From JAIVJG01 sp964236735 (GTDB lineage Bacteria; Acidobacteriota; Blastocatellia; Pyrinomonadales; Pyrinomonadaceae): a stretch of 26,699 nt of DNA. Location: the NCBI GenBank assembly GCA_964236735.1, contig CAXSFM010000033.1:1-26699 (forward strand), in the 5' to 3' direction. A program made the position numbers and the translations under genes. Below the pieces are notes generated by a model. That model was not told the DNA's origin and ran no database searches. It was given only the letters and a program-made list of their open reading frames with translations. The first letter of the stretch is position 1, and the number at the start of each line of letters is the position of its first letter. This document shows positions 16,170 to 24,256 of this stretch, in pieces.

Positions 16170-19100
16170 ATGGCAAACGGCCGTACTCAGAGCAAATTTC
16201 TCTTCACCGTGGTTCCCCACGATCTCGGGCTCATGCCGCGTTTTGATACGGGGCAGGCTCGAATCGTATTTGGCCTCAGCGCCTCCGGCAACGGCATACT
16301 TTCGGACGGCGGGAGCGCGCTACTCGCGGTTTATGATCTGGATCAATACATCCAGAATCAGAGCAACCTGCCGAACGGGGATTCCGATATCGGCACGTTC
16401 AACGGCACAAGGAGCTCGTTCAACGCGCCTTTGCAGCAGCACGAGGTGAGCGCTGGCACTGGCCTCTTACTGCTCGCGCAGCTTTCATTCAGCAAGCACC
16501 CAGCCCCCAAGAACTCGGCAGAGAATTGGATCGTCTCCCGGGTGATGAGCAAGGAAGAGATCCAGGCACCCACGTTCGAGCTCCGCGTTCAAATGCTGAG
16601 TCGCATTGATGAGGACGGCAACAGCGCTCCGCAGAGCCCGATCCAGTATCAGACGGTCGGCATTGCCGGACCGGCGGCGGTTGACTTCAACGCGCTCGTG
16701 ATTAAGAGCGGTCAACGTAAGATCGCGATTCGGATCCTCTCCAGCGACTCCGCGCAGATATTGCTGTCTCAGCTCAACGTCGTGCATTGCGCCGCAGCAA
16801 CTCCGCTATTGATTCGCTATGCAAACAGCGGCCGACGTCCGAAGGTGGGCGAGCCGGCGCCGGGGGTGGAAAGAGCCACGGCGAAGCCTTCGCGGCAGCC
16901 GCGATTCGACCCGAGCGGGCTCTACGTGCAACGGCTTCCACCGTTCAACAAGGCAGTGGAGGTCAACGACATTGATGCGCCCAGCTCGCTCTGGCTCCAC
17001 CAGATCGGGCACACACTCGTGGGCTGGTATTTCCCGGTTCCAAACCAAATCCTCACTGGGAAAAATCCGCACACCGGGCAACCGTTCTTCTCCAGCAATC
17101 AGCAGGCGCAGATCCTCTTTGGCAGCCGGCTTTGCCTGCTGGCCACACCCAACCTTCACTCTTGGGGCGTTCCGTTTCTGCACAAGAAGCCAAAACAGAA
17201 CGCCGCGCATTTCGTGGCCTTGAGCAGCCCGGCTGCCGGCGACGACCCTGACATCCTCAACACGACAGACGCCGCCTCCGTGTTCGCCGGTCGACTGCTC
17301 GCCGGATGGATGCAGCTTCACAACTCAGGCAACGACGCCCTGGTGCCTTCGGTGAGCGTATCGTTGAGCGACGCCGCTACACCGTCCCTGTTCGTGAGGT
17401 CCACGACTCAGTCGAAGCTCAGCTTCGAGCTGGAGACACTCCTTAACAAGACGCTCACGACGGGCGTGAATGCGGTTGACTCCGCGACTCAGCAGGCCGT
17501 CGCGAGCGCGCTCCGAACGCAGTTCGTGGAGCCATTGCCGCCCAAGATTTTGAGCGAATTGATCCACGGCGTCATCGCGCCTCCCAGTCCAAATCCGGCC
17601 CAGCCAAAGAGTCTGATCGAAGCCGTGGTTGCTTGGCGCGCGGCGAATGACGCCGCAAACCTATCGGTCGAACGCGTCGCCGAGGCCCAGATGGATCAGG
17701 CCCTTGCGACAATCGCCAATGGGCTAGTGACCGCGAGTCCGAACCCCAATGGGCCTCTATCGGACGAGCTGGTGGCGCAAGTCCGCGGCATGATGCGGAC
17801 GACTACCGTGTTGAGCTCGAACTTCCTTGGGGCGCAAAATATCTCGATTCTCGAGACGCTCGAGCAGGCCATGGGCCAAATGGTTCAGCGCGACATGACG
17901 GTCAAGACCGGGGTGCTCAACCCGCTCCCGAGGGAGCCGGACTACCAGGTCTTTCTTCAGCAGAACAACTTGCCCGGGTTCGCGGCGTTTGGCATCCGCC
18001 CGAATGGCAGCTTTAAATACAAGCTGACCTTCACGCCGGTGACGGTTGCTGAGGCGGACGCGATTATCGTCAAGGGGTCGGTTGGCGGGTTCAGGCTGAA
18101 GATAGAAAAAACTCTCGGTGATGGCTCCGCTAACGATCGTTTTCCTCCCACGACCTATTTCGGGATCATGCTCGGTGGCGGAGTGGGCGCTAAGGTGGAG
18201 TTCAAGCCGTTCAGCGACTTCAAGGACCCGTCGTCACTGCTGAAGCCGGGCGGTAGCGGGAGTCCAGTGGACTGCGAAATCAAGACCTTTTTGAACCTGT
18301 TCCCGCAGCATTTTACGCTCGCACGGATGGCGTTCTTCGCGCAAGCACTGCCTGGCATCAAGTTGAGCGTCGGCTTTGGAATTGGCGTCGAGAGCGGAGA
18401 ATCCGAGACGGTTGTGAGCATCACATTGCCGCTCCGCATCCCCACCGCCGTGCTGGAGACCACGATCAAGAGCGGTGCGTTCTTGAAACCCAAGGTGTCA
18501 GGGCCGAGCGTCGACTCGGTCAAGGGCGAGCTTCAGAAGTGGAAGGGGGCGTTAAAATCGGGCAAGGCGCAGGACGTGCCGACGGCGCAGGTCAGTGTAT
18601 CGCTCTATCAGCTGACCTTGTGCCTTGCGATCATCGTCCTAGATACAAACCTCAACTCGCAGCCGCGGCCAGACGGCAAGGCAGAGCCGATCGACGAGCT
18701 GATCGACAAATCGCAAGACGCGACCATTCTGATGCGCGGAGCCGAGTTCCCAATCAACTCTGCCGTGGTGAGCGAGAAGGCTCATCAACTGCTCGAGGTA
18801 CGCTTGGCCGTGCAGCGCAAGTTGCTCGAATATCAGGGTGGTTTTATGGATATTCAAGGCACGACCTCGCCTGAGTGGGCAGAAGCGCAGGCCAAGGAGA
18901 AAGCGGGCAAGGAGACTCCAGACCAGGCTCGAGCGGAGGCCCGGGCGGCGAACCTCAAGCTATCGACCGCCCGAGCCGAAGCCGTACGAGACGCAGTGTT
19001 CGCGAGCGTCGGCACGCCAGGACACGGCTTGCTGGACGCCGGTCGCGATGTCCGGGCGGTGGGGCTCGGGTCGGAGCCGTTCGACCCGACACTGCCTCCC

Positions 19101-19289
19101 GCATCACCACCTCCGGGAAATAGGGCGACGCCGCGGATCGTCTTTACCGATCCGTTCACGCCTGGTCAGGAGGCGACGGTGAACGACGAGCAACAAAATC
19201 TATATTGGAAGATGCGTAACGTCGACATTCAAATGAACGGCGTGTTCACGGTTCGACTCAAGGGCGCGCCCACGTCGTCGAAGAGATAG
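16170..19289 (+). CDS. 1039-residue protein with C-terminal OmpA-like domain, partner of the upstream gene
   Basis: I start it at the ATG at 16170, one base after the upstream TAA (16166-16168); the frame opens earlier (16095) but only inside the previous gene. The first 850 or so residues match no family I can name. They are mixed alpha/beta with stretches such as LLLLAQLSF, a His/Trp-rich central part (SLWLHQIGHTLVGWYF) and a Gly-rich region (GIMLGGGVGAKVEF) without clear membrane helices. The last 170 residues resemble an OmpA C-terminal domain: an F-x-x-NSA strand (FPINSAVVSEKAHQLLE), MDIQGTTSPEW in place of the usual GHTD motif, NLKLSTARAEAVRDAVF, AVGLGSEPFD and closing VDIQMNGVFTVRL. 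No signal peptide is visible. The 1-nt spacing and shared domain type suggest the two proteins act together at the cell wall. It converges on the RCC1 gene with only 6 bp between stops. Confidence 0.75.
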   Translation: MANGRTQSKFLFTVVPHDLGLMPRFDTGQARIVFGLSASGNGILSDGGSALLAVYDLDQYIQNQSNLPNGDSDIGTFNGTRSSFNAPLQQHEVSAGTGLLLLAQLSFSKHPAPKNSAENWIVSRVMSKEEIQAPTFELRVQMLSRIDEDGNSAPQSPIQYQTVGIAGPAAVDFNALVIKSGQRKIAIRILSSDSAQILLSQLNVVHCAAATPLLIRYANSGRRPKVGEPAPGVERATAKPSRQPRFDPSGLYVQRLPPFNKAVEVNDIDAPSSLWLHQIGHTLVGWYFPVPNQILTGKNPHTGQPFFSSNQQAQILFGSRLCLLATPNLHSWGVPFLHKKPKQNAAHFVALSSPAAGDDPDILNTTDAASVFAGRLLAGWMQLHNSGNDALVPSVSVSLSDAATPSLFVRSTTQSKLSFELETLLNKTLTTGVNAVDSATQQAVASALRTQFVEPLPPKILSELIHGVIAPPSPNPAQPKSLIEAVVAWRAANDAANLSVERVAEAQMDQALATIANGLVTASPNPNGPLSDELVAQVRGMMRTTTVLSSNFLGAQNISILETLEQAMGQMVQRDMTVKTGVLNPLPREPDYQVFLQQNNLPGFAAFGIRPNGSFKYKLTFTPVTVAEADAIIVKGSVGGFRLKIEKTLGDGSANDRFPPTTYFGIMLGGGVGAKVEFKPFSDFKDPSSLLKPGGSGSPVDCEIKTFLNLFPQHFTLARMAFFAQALPGIKLSVGFGIGVESGESETVVSITLPLRIPTAVLETTIKSGAFLKPKVSGPSVDSVKGELQKWKGALKSGKAQDVPTAQVSVSLYQLTLCLAIIVLDTNLNSQPRPDGKAEPIDELIDKSQDATILMRGAEFPINSAVVSEKAHQLLEVRLAVQRKLLEYQGGFMDIQGTTSPEWAEAQAKEKAGKETPDQARAEARAANLKLSTARAEAVRDAVFASVGTPGHGLLDAGRDVRAVGLGSEPFDPTLPPASPPPGNRATPRIVFTDPFTPGQEATVNDEQQNLYWKMRNVDIQMNGVFTVRLKGAPTSSKR

Positions 19290-19295
19290 TGAACA

Positions 19296-20525
19296 TCAAG
19301 GACTGCGCGCCGGCTGGACTGCCGAGCAGTCGTAACTCAGCTCTCGGGGAAAACAGGCGTTTGCCAAGCAGGCATCGTCGGTAATTTGTCGGTAGTAGTT
19401 GCTGCCCCAGCACACTACCGAGCCGTCTAGCTTCTTGACGCAGCCGTGTGCGTCTCCGAGGCGCACTTCGGCGTTGTTGGCGCCGAGCCGCTTTTGCTCC
19501 ACCGGCGAAGGCTCGTCGACCTCAGCCATTGCCTTGCGCTCGGGGTCGTACGCCGTACGGGTCGACACCACTTCCTTGCCGTTGCCCCCCCAGCACCAGA
19601 CGGTGTGATCTGTACGCGTGGCGCAGAAGGTGGCCGCTCCCCCCACTAGGTGAATCGCCGAACCTGATATAGATAAGACCTCGTGCAACGAGCGGAAATT
19701 GTACTCGGGGCAAGGGGCGGCCTGGCAATGCGAAAGGGCACCCGTTCCCCACTCTCCGGAGTTGGTGCCACCCCAGCAATAGAGTCTTTGCGATTTTGTC
19801 AAAGCGCAGCCTGCTTGCACGCCAACGGCGCCCTCTGAAAACTCGTCTGGCAGTGTGCCGACCTTGACCGCACTGTCCGGCTGAGCCGGAAGCGAGCCCC
19901 AGAGAACGTAGGGCGAGCCATCCGGCTGCGTCCAGCTGTATCCCCCCCAGCAATACACGTCTCTGCGGGTCGCGGCGCAACCGAGGGAATTGCCGACGCC
20001 GACCCAAATCACATCTGACGGCAGTCCTTGGATCGGTGTTGGCTCGTAGCGTCCGTTGAATCCTATGCAAAACACCTGCCCCTCGCGCACCACGCATGTG
20101 TTTTCTTGGTTCGCGTCGTAGCTCTGGATCCCGGTGCCGAATCTTCGCATTGCGAGCGGGGTTGGCTCCGTGTCGTGACTGGGATGCAGGTCGAAGGAGT
20201 TGCGTCCCCAGCACCAGAGGGTGCGGTCTGCATCGAGCCCGCAAGTTCGGCCGGGCGAGAGCCGAATCGAATTGAACTGGCTTGGCATGGCGACCCAAGG
20301 GCGCGGGGCGCTCAAGCCGGGCCACTCACCGTGGGTGAAGGCGAAGCCATCGTTTTCACCGCGACAGCGATAGCTGCCATCCCGGAGCCTGAGGCACGTG
20401 GCGTCGCCCCCCGCGATCACGTCGACAACGCACGCTGCCGACGCACCGCTCCCGTGACAGCTTTTACTGCAGCCACTGACAACCATGACCAGCACGCTAA
20501 ACAAGATGTGTCGAACAAACTTCAC
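19296..20525 (-). CDS. RCC1-repeat lipoprotein (tandem copy 1)
   Basis: 409 residues from a GTG at 20525, chosen because the neighbouring paralogue starts at the identical GTG; an in-frame ATG at 20603 would add 26 residues, but that stretch has no counterpart in the paralogue. The signal sequence KFVRHILFSVLVMVVSGC has a lipobox (Cys19), so an envelope lipoprotein is likely. About seven RCC1-type blades follow, each with a GxxxxC ... W/YCWG pattern: near 40, 90, 133, 178, 240, 310 and 368 (LWCWGRN, VYCWGGY, LYCWGGT, VWCWGGN, VVCWGSN). A seven-bladed propeller with paired cysteines per blade is the usual reading of such myxobacterial proteins, whose ligands are unknown. Residues 1-139 are identical to the second copy and the middle blades diverge. 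Confidence 0.85.
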   Translation of the reverse strand: MKFVRHILFSVLVMVVSGCSKSCHGSGASAACVVDVIAGGDATCLRLRDGSYRCRGENDGFAFTHGEWPGLSAPRPWVAMPSQFNSIRLSPGRTCGLDADRTLWCWGRNSFDLHPSHDTEPTPLAMRRFGTGIQSYDANQENTCVVREGQVFCIGFNGRYEPTPIQGLPSDVIWVGVGNSLGCAATRRDVYCWGGYSWTQPDGSPYVLWGSLPAQPDSAVKVGTLPDEFSEGAVGVQAGCALTKSQRLYCWGGTNSGEWGTGALSHCQAAPCPEYNFRSLHEVLSISGSAIHLVGGAATFCATRTDHTVWCWGGNGKEVVSTRTAYDPERKAMAEVDEPSPVEQKRLGANNAEVRLGDAHGCVKKLDGSVVCWGSNYYRQITDDACLANACFPRELSYDCSAVQPARSP

Positions 20526-20528
20526 GTG
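20111..20528 (-). repeat. 418-bp exact direct repeat, copy A (5' part of RCC1 gene 1)
   Basis: Base-for-base identical to 21462-21879 (constant offset 1351). It begins inside codon 140 and ends 3 bp upstream of the GTG start, at the outer edge of the CACGTG around it. Sequence on both sides differs abruptly, which suggests gene conversion or a very recent partial duplication. Confidence 0.93.
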
Positions 20529-20646
20529 AACTCTCGCTTGAACCCGACCATACCGCACAGAGCACCCGCAAGCCGACCTCTTCCTGCCGGGGAGCGTGTC
20601 CACGGTCGGTTCGAGGGCGCCTGCGGCGTTTAAGAAGTAGCGAAGA

Positions 20647-21876
20647 TCAAGGCGCGGGGGCCGGAGGGACGGCCTGGCAGTCGTAGCTCAGCTCTCGGGG
20701 AAAGCAGGCATCTGCCAAGCAGGCATCGTCGGCAACTTGGCGGTAATAGTTGCTGCCCCAGCACACGACTGAACCGTCTAGCTTTTTGACGCAGCCGTGT
20801 GCTGTGCCGAGCCGCACCTCGGCGTTGTCCGAGCCGAGTCGCTTGAGTTGAATGGGCAGCGGCTCGTCCACCTCGACCATCATCTTTCGGTCGGGATCGT
20901 ACGTCGTGCGTGACGAGACCCGCTCATTGTTGTTGTTGCCCCAACACCAAAGGGTGTGGTCAGTGCGCACGACACAAAACGTAGCACCCCCGCCCATCAG
21001 CTGAGTCGCGTCCCCGGAGACTAGAGCGACCTCGTGCAAAGAGCGAAAGTCGTGCTCAGCGCAAGGGGTGTCGTCACAGCGGGTGATGACTCCCGTTCCC
21101 CACTCACCCCAATGGGCATTGCCCCAACAATACACTCGGTGCAGGTTTGACAATGCGCAGCCTGCTGCCGCGCCGAGGGCGCCCCCGGCAAAGTCGGCCG
21201 GAAGCGAACCAACCTTCACCGCTGTCGCGGTATCGCCACGGAAGTCTGGCTCGATGGCGTGGGGCGAACCGTTCGGCTGGGCCCACCCATACCTCCCCCA
21301 ACAAAAGATGTCTCTGCGGGTCGCTGCGCAGCCCAACCAGATCCCAACGCCGACCCAAATCACATCTGGCGGCAGCCCCTGAATTAGCGTGGGCTCGTAG
21401 CGTCCGTTGAATCCTATGCAAGAGACGTGTCCTTCGCGCACCACGCACGTGTTCTCTCGGTTCGCGTCGTAGCTCTGGATCCCGGTGCCGAATCTTCGCA
21501 TTGCGAGCGGGGTTGGCTCCGTGTCGTGACTGGGATGCAGGTCGAAGGAGTTGCGTCCCCAGCACCAGAGGGTGCGGTCTGCATCGAGCCCGCAAGTTCG
21601 GCCGGGCGAGAGCCGAATCGAATTGAACTGGCTTGGCATGGCGACCCAAGGGCGCGGGGCGCTCAAGCCGGGCCACTCACCGTGGGTGAAGGCGAAGCCA
21701 TCGTTTTCACCGCGACAGCGATAGCTGCCATCCCGGAGCCTGAGGCACGTGGCGTCGCCCCCCGCGATCACGTCGACAACGCACGCTGCCGACGCACCGC
21801 TCCCGTGACAGCTTTTACTGCAGCCACTGACAACCATGACCAGCACGCTAAACAAGATGTGTCGAACAAACTTCAC
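20647..21876 (-). CDS. RCC1-repeat lipoprotein (tandem copy 2)
   Basis: 409 residues, exactly the length of the neighbouring copy, from the GTG at 21876 within CACGTG. It has the same lipobox (VVSGC, Cys19) and about seven RCC1-like blades with CWG motifs (LWCWGRN, IFCWGRY, VYCWGNA, LWCWGNN, VVCWGSN). Residues 1-139 match copy 1 without a single change. Blades 4-6 differ at many positions (for example WGGYSWTQPDG against WGRYGWAQPNG), and the last blade is again nearly the same (CVKKLDGSVVCWGSNYYRQ). It lies upstream of copy 1 on the same strand with 121 bp between coding ends. The function is unknown; surface recognition is a guess from the fold and anchor. Confidence 0.85.
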   Translation of the reverse strand: MKFVRHILFSVLVMVVSGCSKSCHGSGASAACVVDVIAGGDATCLRLRDGSYRCRGENDGFAFTHGEWPGLSAPRPWVAMPSQFNSIRLSPGRTCGLDADRTLWCWGRNSFDLHPSHDTEPTPLAMRRFGTGIQSYDANRENTCVVREGHVSCIGFNGRYEPTLIQGLPPDVIWVGVGIWLGCAATRRDIFCWGRYGWAQPNGSPHAIEPDFRGDTATAVKVGSLPADFAGGALGAAAGCALSNLHRVYCWGNAHWGEWGTGVITRCDDTPCAEHDFRSLHEVALVSGDATQLMGGGATFCVVRTDHTLWCWGNNNNERVSSRTTYDPDRKMMVEVDEPLPIQLKRLGSDNAEVRLGTAHGCVKKLDGSVVCWGSNYYRQVADDACLADACFPRELSYDCQAVPPAPAP

Positions 21877-21879
21877 GTG
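21462..21879 (-). repeat. 418-bp exact direct repeat, copy B (5' part of RCC1 gene 2)
   Basis: Second copy of the block at 20111-20528. It covers the signal sequence, lipobox and the first two blades of the RCC1 protein plus 3 bp of upstream sequence. The regulatory regions further upstream are not shared. Confidence 0.93.
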
Positions 21880-22033
21880 GGCTACCCCGGTTTATTACCA
21901 CACGCGGAAAATCGCGTCCGCTCTAGGCTCGGGATCGACCGATGATCGAGAGCTCAGGGGCTGTGGCGCGCGTGGTGCGCATTGAGGACACGCGACACTT
22001 GCGAGGGAACTCAGAGCCCGCTATGGAACCGGA

Positions 22034-22387
22034 ATGGGATTCCAAGTGAGCGGGGAACCTTGGCCGTATCAGGAGCTGGGCGACCAACAACGTCGTCGCG
22101 CGGTGCAGCACACCCGGGCGGATGTCTGGCGCACGGCCGCCGTCATGACCTGCCTGCTCGCGCCGTTCGGTCTGCTATTCGGCGCCGTCGCATTGTGGCT
22201 AATGCGAGGTATCTCGGCGAAGATTGACTGCCAATCAGAGAGCCAAGCTGACGCCATCTTGAGAACCGCTCGCGCCATCGTGCTCGCGGGGACCGGCCTT
22301 GGCCTCGTGGCAGCGCTCTTCGCACTGGTGACCATGGCAAGTGGTGCCTTGCAATTGTCCTATGAGTCGCTGCAAGTCCGCCAATGA
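22034..22387 (+). CDS. Small two-helix membrane protein, unknown function
   Basis: 117 residues, not recognised. A polar N-terminus (GEPWPYQELGDQQRRRAVQH) is followed by two hydrophobic segments at about 34-57 and 78-104 with a short charged loop holding one Cys (SAKIDCQSESQADAILR). The N-terminal pattern and two helices recall small DUF-type inner-membrane proteins in other bacteria, but no family can be named. Its TGA overlaps the ATG of the next gene by 4 bp (ATGA), so the two are co-translated. The start ATG lacks a strong ribosome site; another ATG at 22023 is out of frame. Confidence 0.68.
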   Translation: MGFQVSGEPWPYQELGDQQRRRAVQHTRADVWRTAAVMTCLLAPFGLLFGAVALWLMRGISAKIDCQSESQADAILRTARAIVLAGTGLGLVAALFALVTMASGALQLSYESLQVRQ

Positions 22388-22881
22388 CCGCGCCGGTCCG
22401 TCCGCGCGCCGCGACCATCGCGGCGGTCTTCTGGCTATACGTGGGGGCATCATGGACGCTAGCTGGGTCAGCCATGGGGATGGCCTCCATTGCGCTGGTC
22501 GAGCACATGCCGGGCATGGGCTACGCGGCACTCGACATCCTTCCCTGGTTCTTCCTGGCGCTATTGGTTTGTGGCTTGCTCGGTCTCGTGGGCGCGCTGC
22601 GCCTGCTTGCTCTCCATGAGCGCGGCCGAGGCAATGTCGAGCGCGCCAACTGGGCGGCCGTCACCATCATCGCCGTATTCACGCTGCGCTGGGCGTACGG
22701 GACTGCGATGTTTACTTACGGGCGCAACACTGTTCTCGGCACGTGGGATCGCGTTGGGCCAGCCCTCGCAGGTCTGGCCGCCGGCGCGCTCGCCGCGCTC
22801 CCTTTCTTGCTTATGGCATTGATGCTGCGTAAACCGGCGACAAGAAACGCCATCCGTAGTGCCCAGCTGCGCGGTGATTGA
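22384..22881 (+). CDS. Four-helix membrane protein, unknown function
   Basis: 165 residues with hydrophobic segments at about 11-36, 50-77, 88-108 and 126-148 and short basic loops (LHERGRGNVERAN, RKPATRNAIRS at the C-terminus). No family recognised. It overlaps the preceding small membrane-protein gene by 4 bp and should form an operon with it, perhaps a two-subunit complex. The stop codon at 22879-22881 is 2 bp from the start of the decayed mbnH/mbnP remnant. Confidence 0.68.
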   Translation: MTAPVRPRAATIAAVFWLYVGASWTLAGSAMGMASIALVEHMPGMGYAALDILPWFFLALLVCGLLGLVGALRLLALHERGRGNVERANWAAVTIIAVFTLRWAYGTAMFTYGRNTVLGTWDRVGPALAGLAAGALAALPFLLMALMLRKPATRNAIRSAQLRGD

Positions 22882-22883
22882 GC

Positions 22884-22970
22884 ATATCGGACCGTGCCGT
22901 CCGTCGCGTTGAAGTCTCGATAGAGATGAAGTCAGGTTGACACCGCGTTGGCCGTGAAAACATTCGAGCT
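22884..22970 (-). pseudogene. mbnH remnant (second haem-motif region), fused to an mbnP remnant
   Basis: Read on the minus strand, this 87-bp piece aligns with bases 26276-26363 of the intact mbnH in this window, from AGCTCGAATG through GGTGTCAACCTGACTT to CACGGTCCGATAT. The haem motif CFHCH has become CFHGQ (TGCCAC changed to GGCCAA), and a small indel after the Asn-Leu-Thr codons shifts the frame. It is therefore dead. It is joined without a gap to the mbnP remnant at 22971, so about 1.3 kb of the ancestral operon is deleted. Confidence 0.85.
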
Positions 22971-23112
22971 GTCAAACGAAATGGAGCTGACCCGATGCAG
23001 GCGCGTCGTCCCAGTGAGGGCCAGGTGCGTCCGCGCCGTCCCCTCCGCATCAGCCACAGACGATGCAAATTAACTTCCCTCGGGGTTGCCAGTCGGATCG
23101 ATGAGCGCGACG
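22971..23112 (-). pseudogene. mbnP remnant with in-frame stop
   Basis: The minus strand reads VALIDPTGNPEGS, stop, then FASSVADAEGTARTHLALTG and TTRLHRVSSISFD, matching residues 106-152 of the intact MbnP at 24549-25535 (VALIDLTGNSEGSCS..., SSVAYAEGTARTHLALTG...). The TAA replaces the codon of Cys119. Most bases agree, so the copy is fairly recent or was exchanged with the live gene. The rest of the gene is missing: an IS3-like remnant lies beyond it to the right and an mbnH piece to the left. Confidence 0.88.
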
Positions 23113-23194
23113 GTCCAGCGACGAAAACACCCAGCGTGTGTTAGTGAATCAGCCGTATGTCCTGTGCACACCATGGGGCAAGCGCGGCGGTGGA

Positions 23195-23425
23195 GTTTCC
23201 CGGAATTTCCGGACAGATTGTTAGGGTGACTATGCCGTGAGCAGACCGGAATTGGCCAGCTCGAAGTTGATGGGTGATTCGTTTCCGGCGGCCGAGTGGC
23301 CGTCGTTCCGCGTTGTAGTAGTTCTCGATGTAGTTGCCGATGGCGTCGTACGCTTCCGACCGTCCGAGCTTGCAGCGCAACCGACAATAGCCCGTCGCGA
23401 GGAATCGCGAAACCGCGTCGCGCAT
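23195..23425 (-). pseudogene. IS3-family-like transposase (orfB) C-terminal remnant
   Basis: Minus-strand frames together spell the end of an IS3-type DDE transposase: EAYDAIGNYIENYYNAER in one frame, then RHSAAGNESPINFELANSG in the next, ending at a TAG near 23232. This fits the family pattern YIE-x-YN-x-x-RRH-S-x-x-G-x-x-SP-x-x-FE. One extra C near 23305 causes the shift. About 20-45 bp after the stop lies TGTCCGGAAATTCCGGGAAA, which looks like an IS terminal repeat. The upstream catalytic part is absent, so the element is inactive. Its boundary with the gene fragment to the right is not sharp. Confidence 0.6.
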
Positions 23426-24077
23426 TCGGAGGTGACAAGCTCGCTTTGCTCATTGGAGCTCAACACGAACACCCGCCCCGCGCCGTCACTCGCCCGAGCT
23501 CAGACGGGTTGGCGATGTTGTCACCAGGGAACTGCGAAGCCGGGTAGTCGGTGCACCACAGGAAGACCACTTCGTAGCCGGCCGGAGCGCCTGCCGCTGG
23601 CTGCACAATGACCTGCTCAAGGCTGCAAATGTCTCGAAACACGCAGCGCGGTGGATTCGACAAACTGCCCCCCGCGCTTAGAGCATTGGCCAGCAGAGCC
23701 GGATCCGTGACCAACAGACCGTCGGCCGAATTTGGTTGTTCGTCGTACTCGATGGGGTGCGCGACGACCGCCGGCGTGCGTCGTCGAATGCCAGGGAAAA
23801 ATTGCGGCAGGACGTTGGGCAAGCCGAACCCGTTCACGTAGAAGGCGTGAAGGCTCTGGCATCATTGATGTCGCCGCCCGGGATGCGCCCCCCCCGGAAG
23901 AAGCGCCGAGCTCGAGCGCAGTGTCGACGCACTCGAGCAATGCCTTGGCCAGAGCTCGTCGGAAGGAGTTAATACCCTTCCGGTCACAGAGTTTGCCATG
24001 TCGGCAGTCTAGTGCGTTGGGCAAGTAGATATCGAAATCCTCCTTTGCGACTCTAGCAACTACTTTTTCGCAGTGAG
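23426..24077 (-). pseudogene. Broken gene of unknown function
   Basis: Two protein-like stretches on the minus strand lie in different frames. The first (about 24077-23896) reads HCEKVVARVAKEDFDIY, LPNALDCRHGKLCDRKGINS and FRRALAKALLECVDTALEL. The second (23837-23460) reads FGLPNVLPQFFPGIRRRTP ... RCVFRDICSLEQVIV ... GYEVVFLWCTDYPASQFPGD. Between them is an 8-C run (23888-23895), a likely slip site. Further on, a second shift (GRVFVLSSNEQSELVTSE) runs into the transposase remnant. The upstream end runs straight into the inverted-repeat element at 24078. I do not recognise the family; the several cysteines suggest a secreted protein. Some frame changes could be sequencing errors. Confidence 0.45.
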
Positions 24078-24256
24078 CTAGTGCAGCGCATGTGAGTTGA
24101 TGCGAAGTATTTTGCCGAGTCGCGGCACTAGCAGCCCGCGAAGCAGGCGTGGGGCTCCGGGGCGACAGCCCCGGTGAAACAGCCTAGTGCACCGCGTGCC
24201 GCGAAGCGGAACAATCGCTTGCGATTGTTGATGGCATATCACATGCGGTGCACTAG
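24078..24256. mobile_element. MITE-like inverted-repeat element, 179 bp
   Basis: The ends are an 18-bp inverted repeat with one mismatch: CTAGTGCAGCGCATGTGA at 24078-24095 against the reverse complement of 24239-24256. Inside, a third copy of the motif (CCTAGTGCACCGC, 24183-24195) pairs perfectly with 24245-24257. There are also a perfect 9-bp hairpin AACAATCGCTTGCGATTGTT (24210-24229) and a 6-bp GC hairpin (24151-24156 / 24167-24172). It has no coding capacity and sits at the upstream edge of a broken gene. I cannot see a clear target duplication, so it could also be a structured intergenic repeat rather than a transposable element. Confidence 0.55.

Noticed and set aside
20526..20603. Upstream ATG start that would extend RCC1 gene 1 by 26 residues
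   Set aside because: The paralogue starts at the equivalent GTG, both then have 409 residues and a proper lipobox signal, and the extension has no counterpart.
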